From contig CAHIKZ030002629.1 of the NCBI GenBank assembly GCA_903632075.3, positions 135,001 through 199,000 of the forward strand: a stretch of DNA of 64,000 nucleotides. Reading direction: 5' to 3'. This DNA is from Acanthosepion pharaonis (taxonomy: Eukaryota > Mollusca > Cephalopoda > Sepiida > Sepiidae). Numbering within the stretch: position 1 is the stretch's first letter; each line of letters begins with the position of its first letter. Positions 63,986 to 64,000 of this stretch are shown piece after piece. Position numbers and translations under genes: made by a program. The notes beneath the pieces were generated by a model. That model was not told the origin of the DNA and made no database searches. It saw nothing but the letters and a program-made list of their open reading frames with translations.

Positions 63986-64000
63986 ACCAAACAAATGGAA

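Overview
The window looks like non-genic DNA from an animal nuclear genome, most likely a mollusc and plausibly a cephalopod. It is AT-rich and full of (TA)n and (CA)n microsatellites. It carries many degraded non-LTR retrotransposon tails, Helitrons with CCCGG hairpins, and a Penelope-like element. It also has several SINE families, including one with a tRNA-Arg-like head of the kind known from octopus. The cephalopod placement is an inference from the SINEs, not a proven identification. No reading frame exceeds about 133 codons, and every recognisable protein homology is a fragment of a retroelement. I find no convincing host gene; the region is probably intergenic or deep intronic.

Layout. 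0-5 kb: a composite 5S rRNA-tRNA SINE, a LINE tail and a strong palindrome at 3.0 kb. 5-12 kb: unknown repeat E, a tRNA-Arg-like SINE, small tandem repeats, a long inverted repeat pair and LINE fragments. 12.7-17.2 kb: satellites of 58 and 66 bp, a TA-flanked foldback, and a nested stack of SINEs inside repeat H. 17.5-21.2 kb: a second copy of repeat E split by two opposed SINEs, and a palindrome with hammerhead-like motifs. 21.7-24.9 kb: class II tRNA-like repeats and a solo LTR. 25.5-29.2 kb: LINE reverse transcriptase remnants, a complete-looking non-autonomous Helitron and a second 5S-tRNA SINE. 30-35 kb: a TA-flanked MITE and stacked palindromes. 35-44.4 kb: LINE tails, two opposed Helitron ends, class II tRNA-like repeats and family C foldbacks. 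44.4-46.3 kb: a class II tRNA-like repeat joined to a dead Penelope-like element with its GIY-YIG endonuclease. 46.8-54.2 kb: polypyrimidine DNA, LINE tails and a large PLE-related foldback. 55.2-56.4 kb: a 146-bp satellite. 56.7-64 kb: two more LINE remnants, a 5S fragment, a well-supported solo LTR and a chimeric junction at the right edge.

The most unusual feature is a recurring architecture: a (TA)n tract, then inverted copies of a 70-200 bp unit around a short loop, often with (TA)n again on the far side. Several of these units carry sequences resembling the hammerhead ribozyme core (CUGANGA, a small stem, GAAA). One of them shares its outer flank with the Penelope-like element. I interpret them as foldback or tail-to-tail derivatives of Penelope-like element termini. 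The second is a SINE whose head is 5S rRNA followed by a tRNA-Arg-like module, with the same 3' tail as an otherwise unrelated, very abundant repeat (family B). No database search was possible, so family names are given from motif recognition only.
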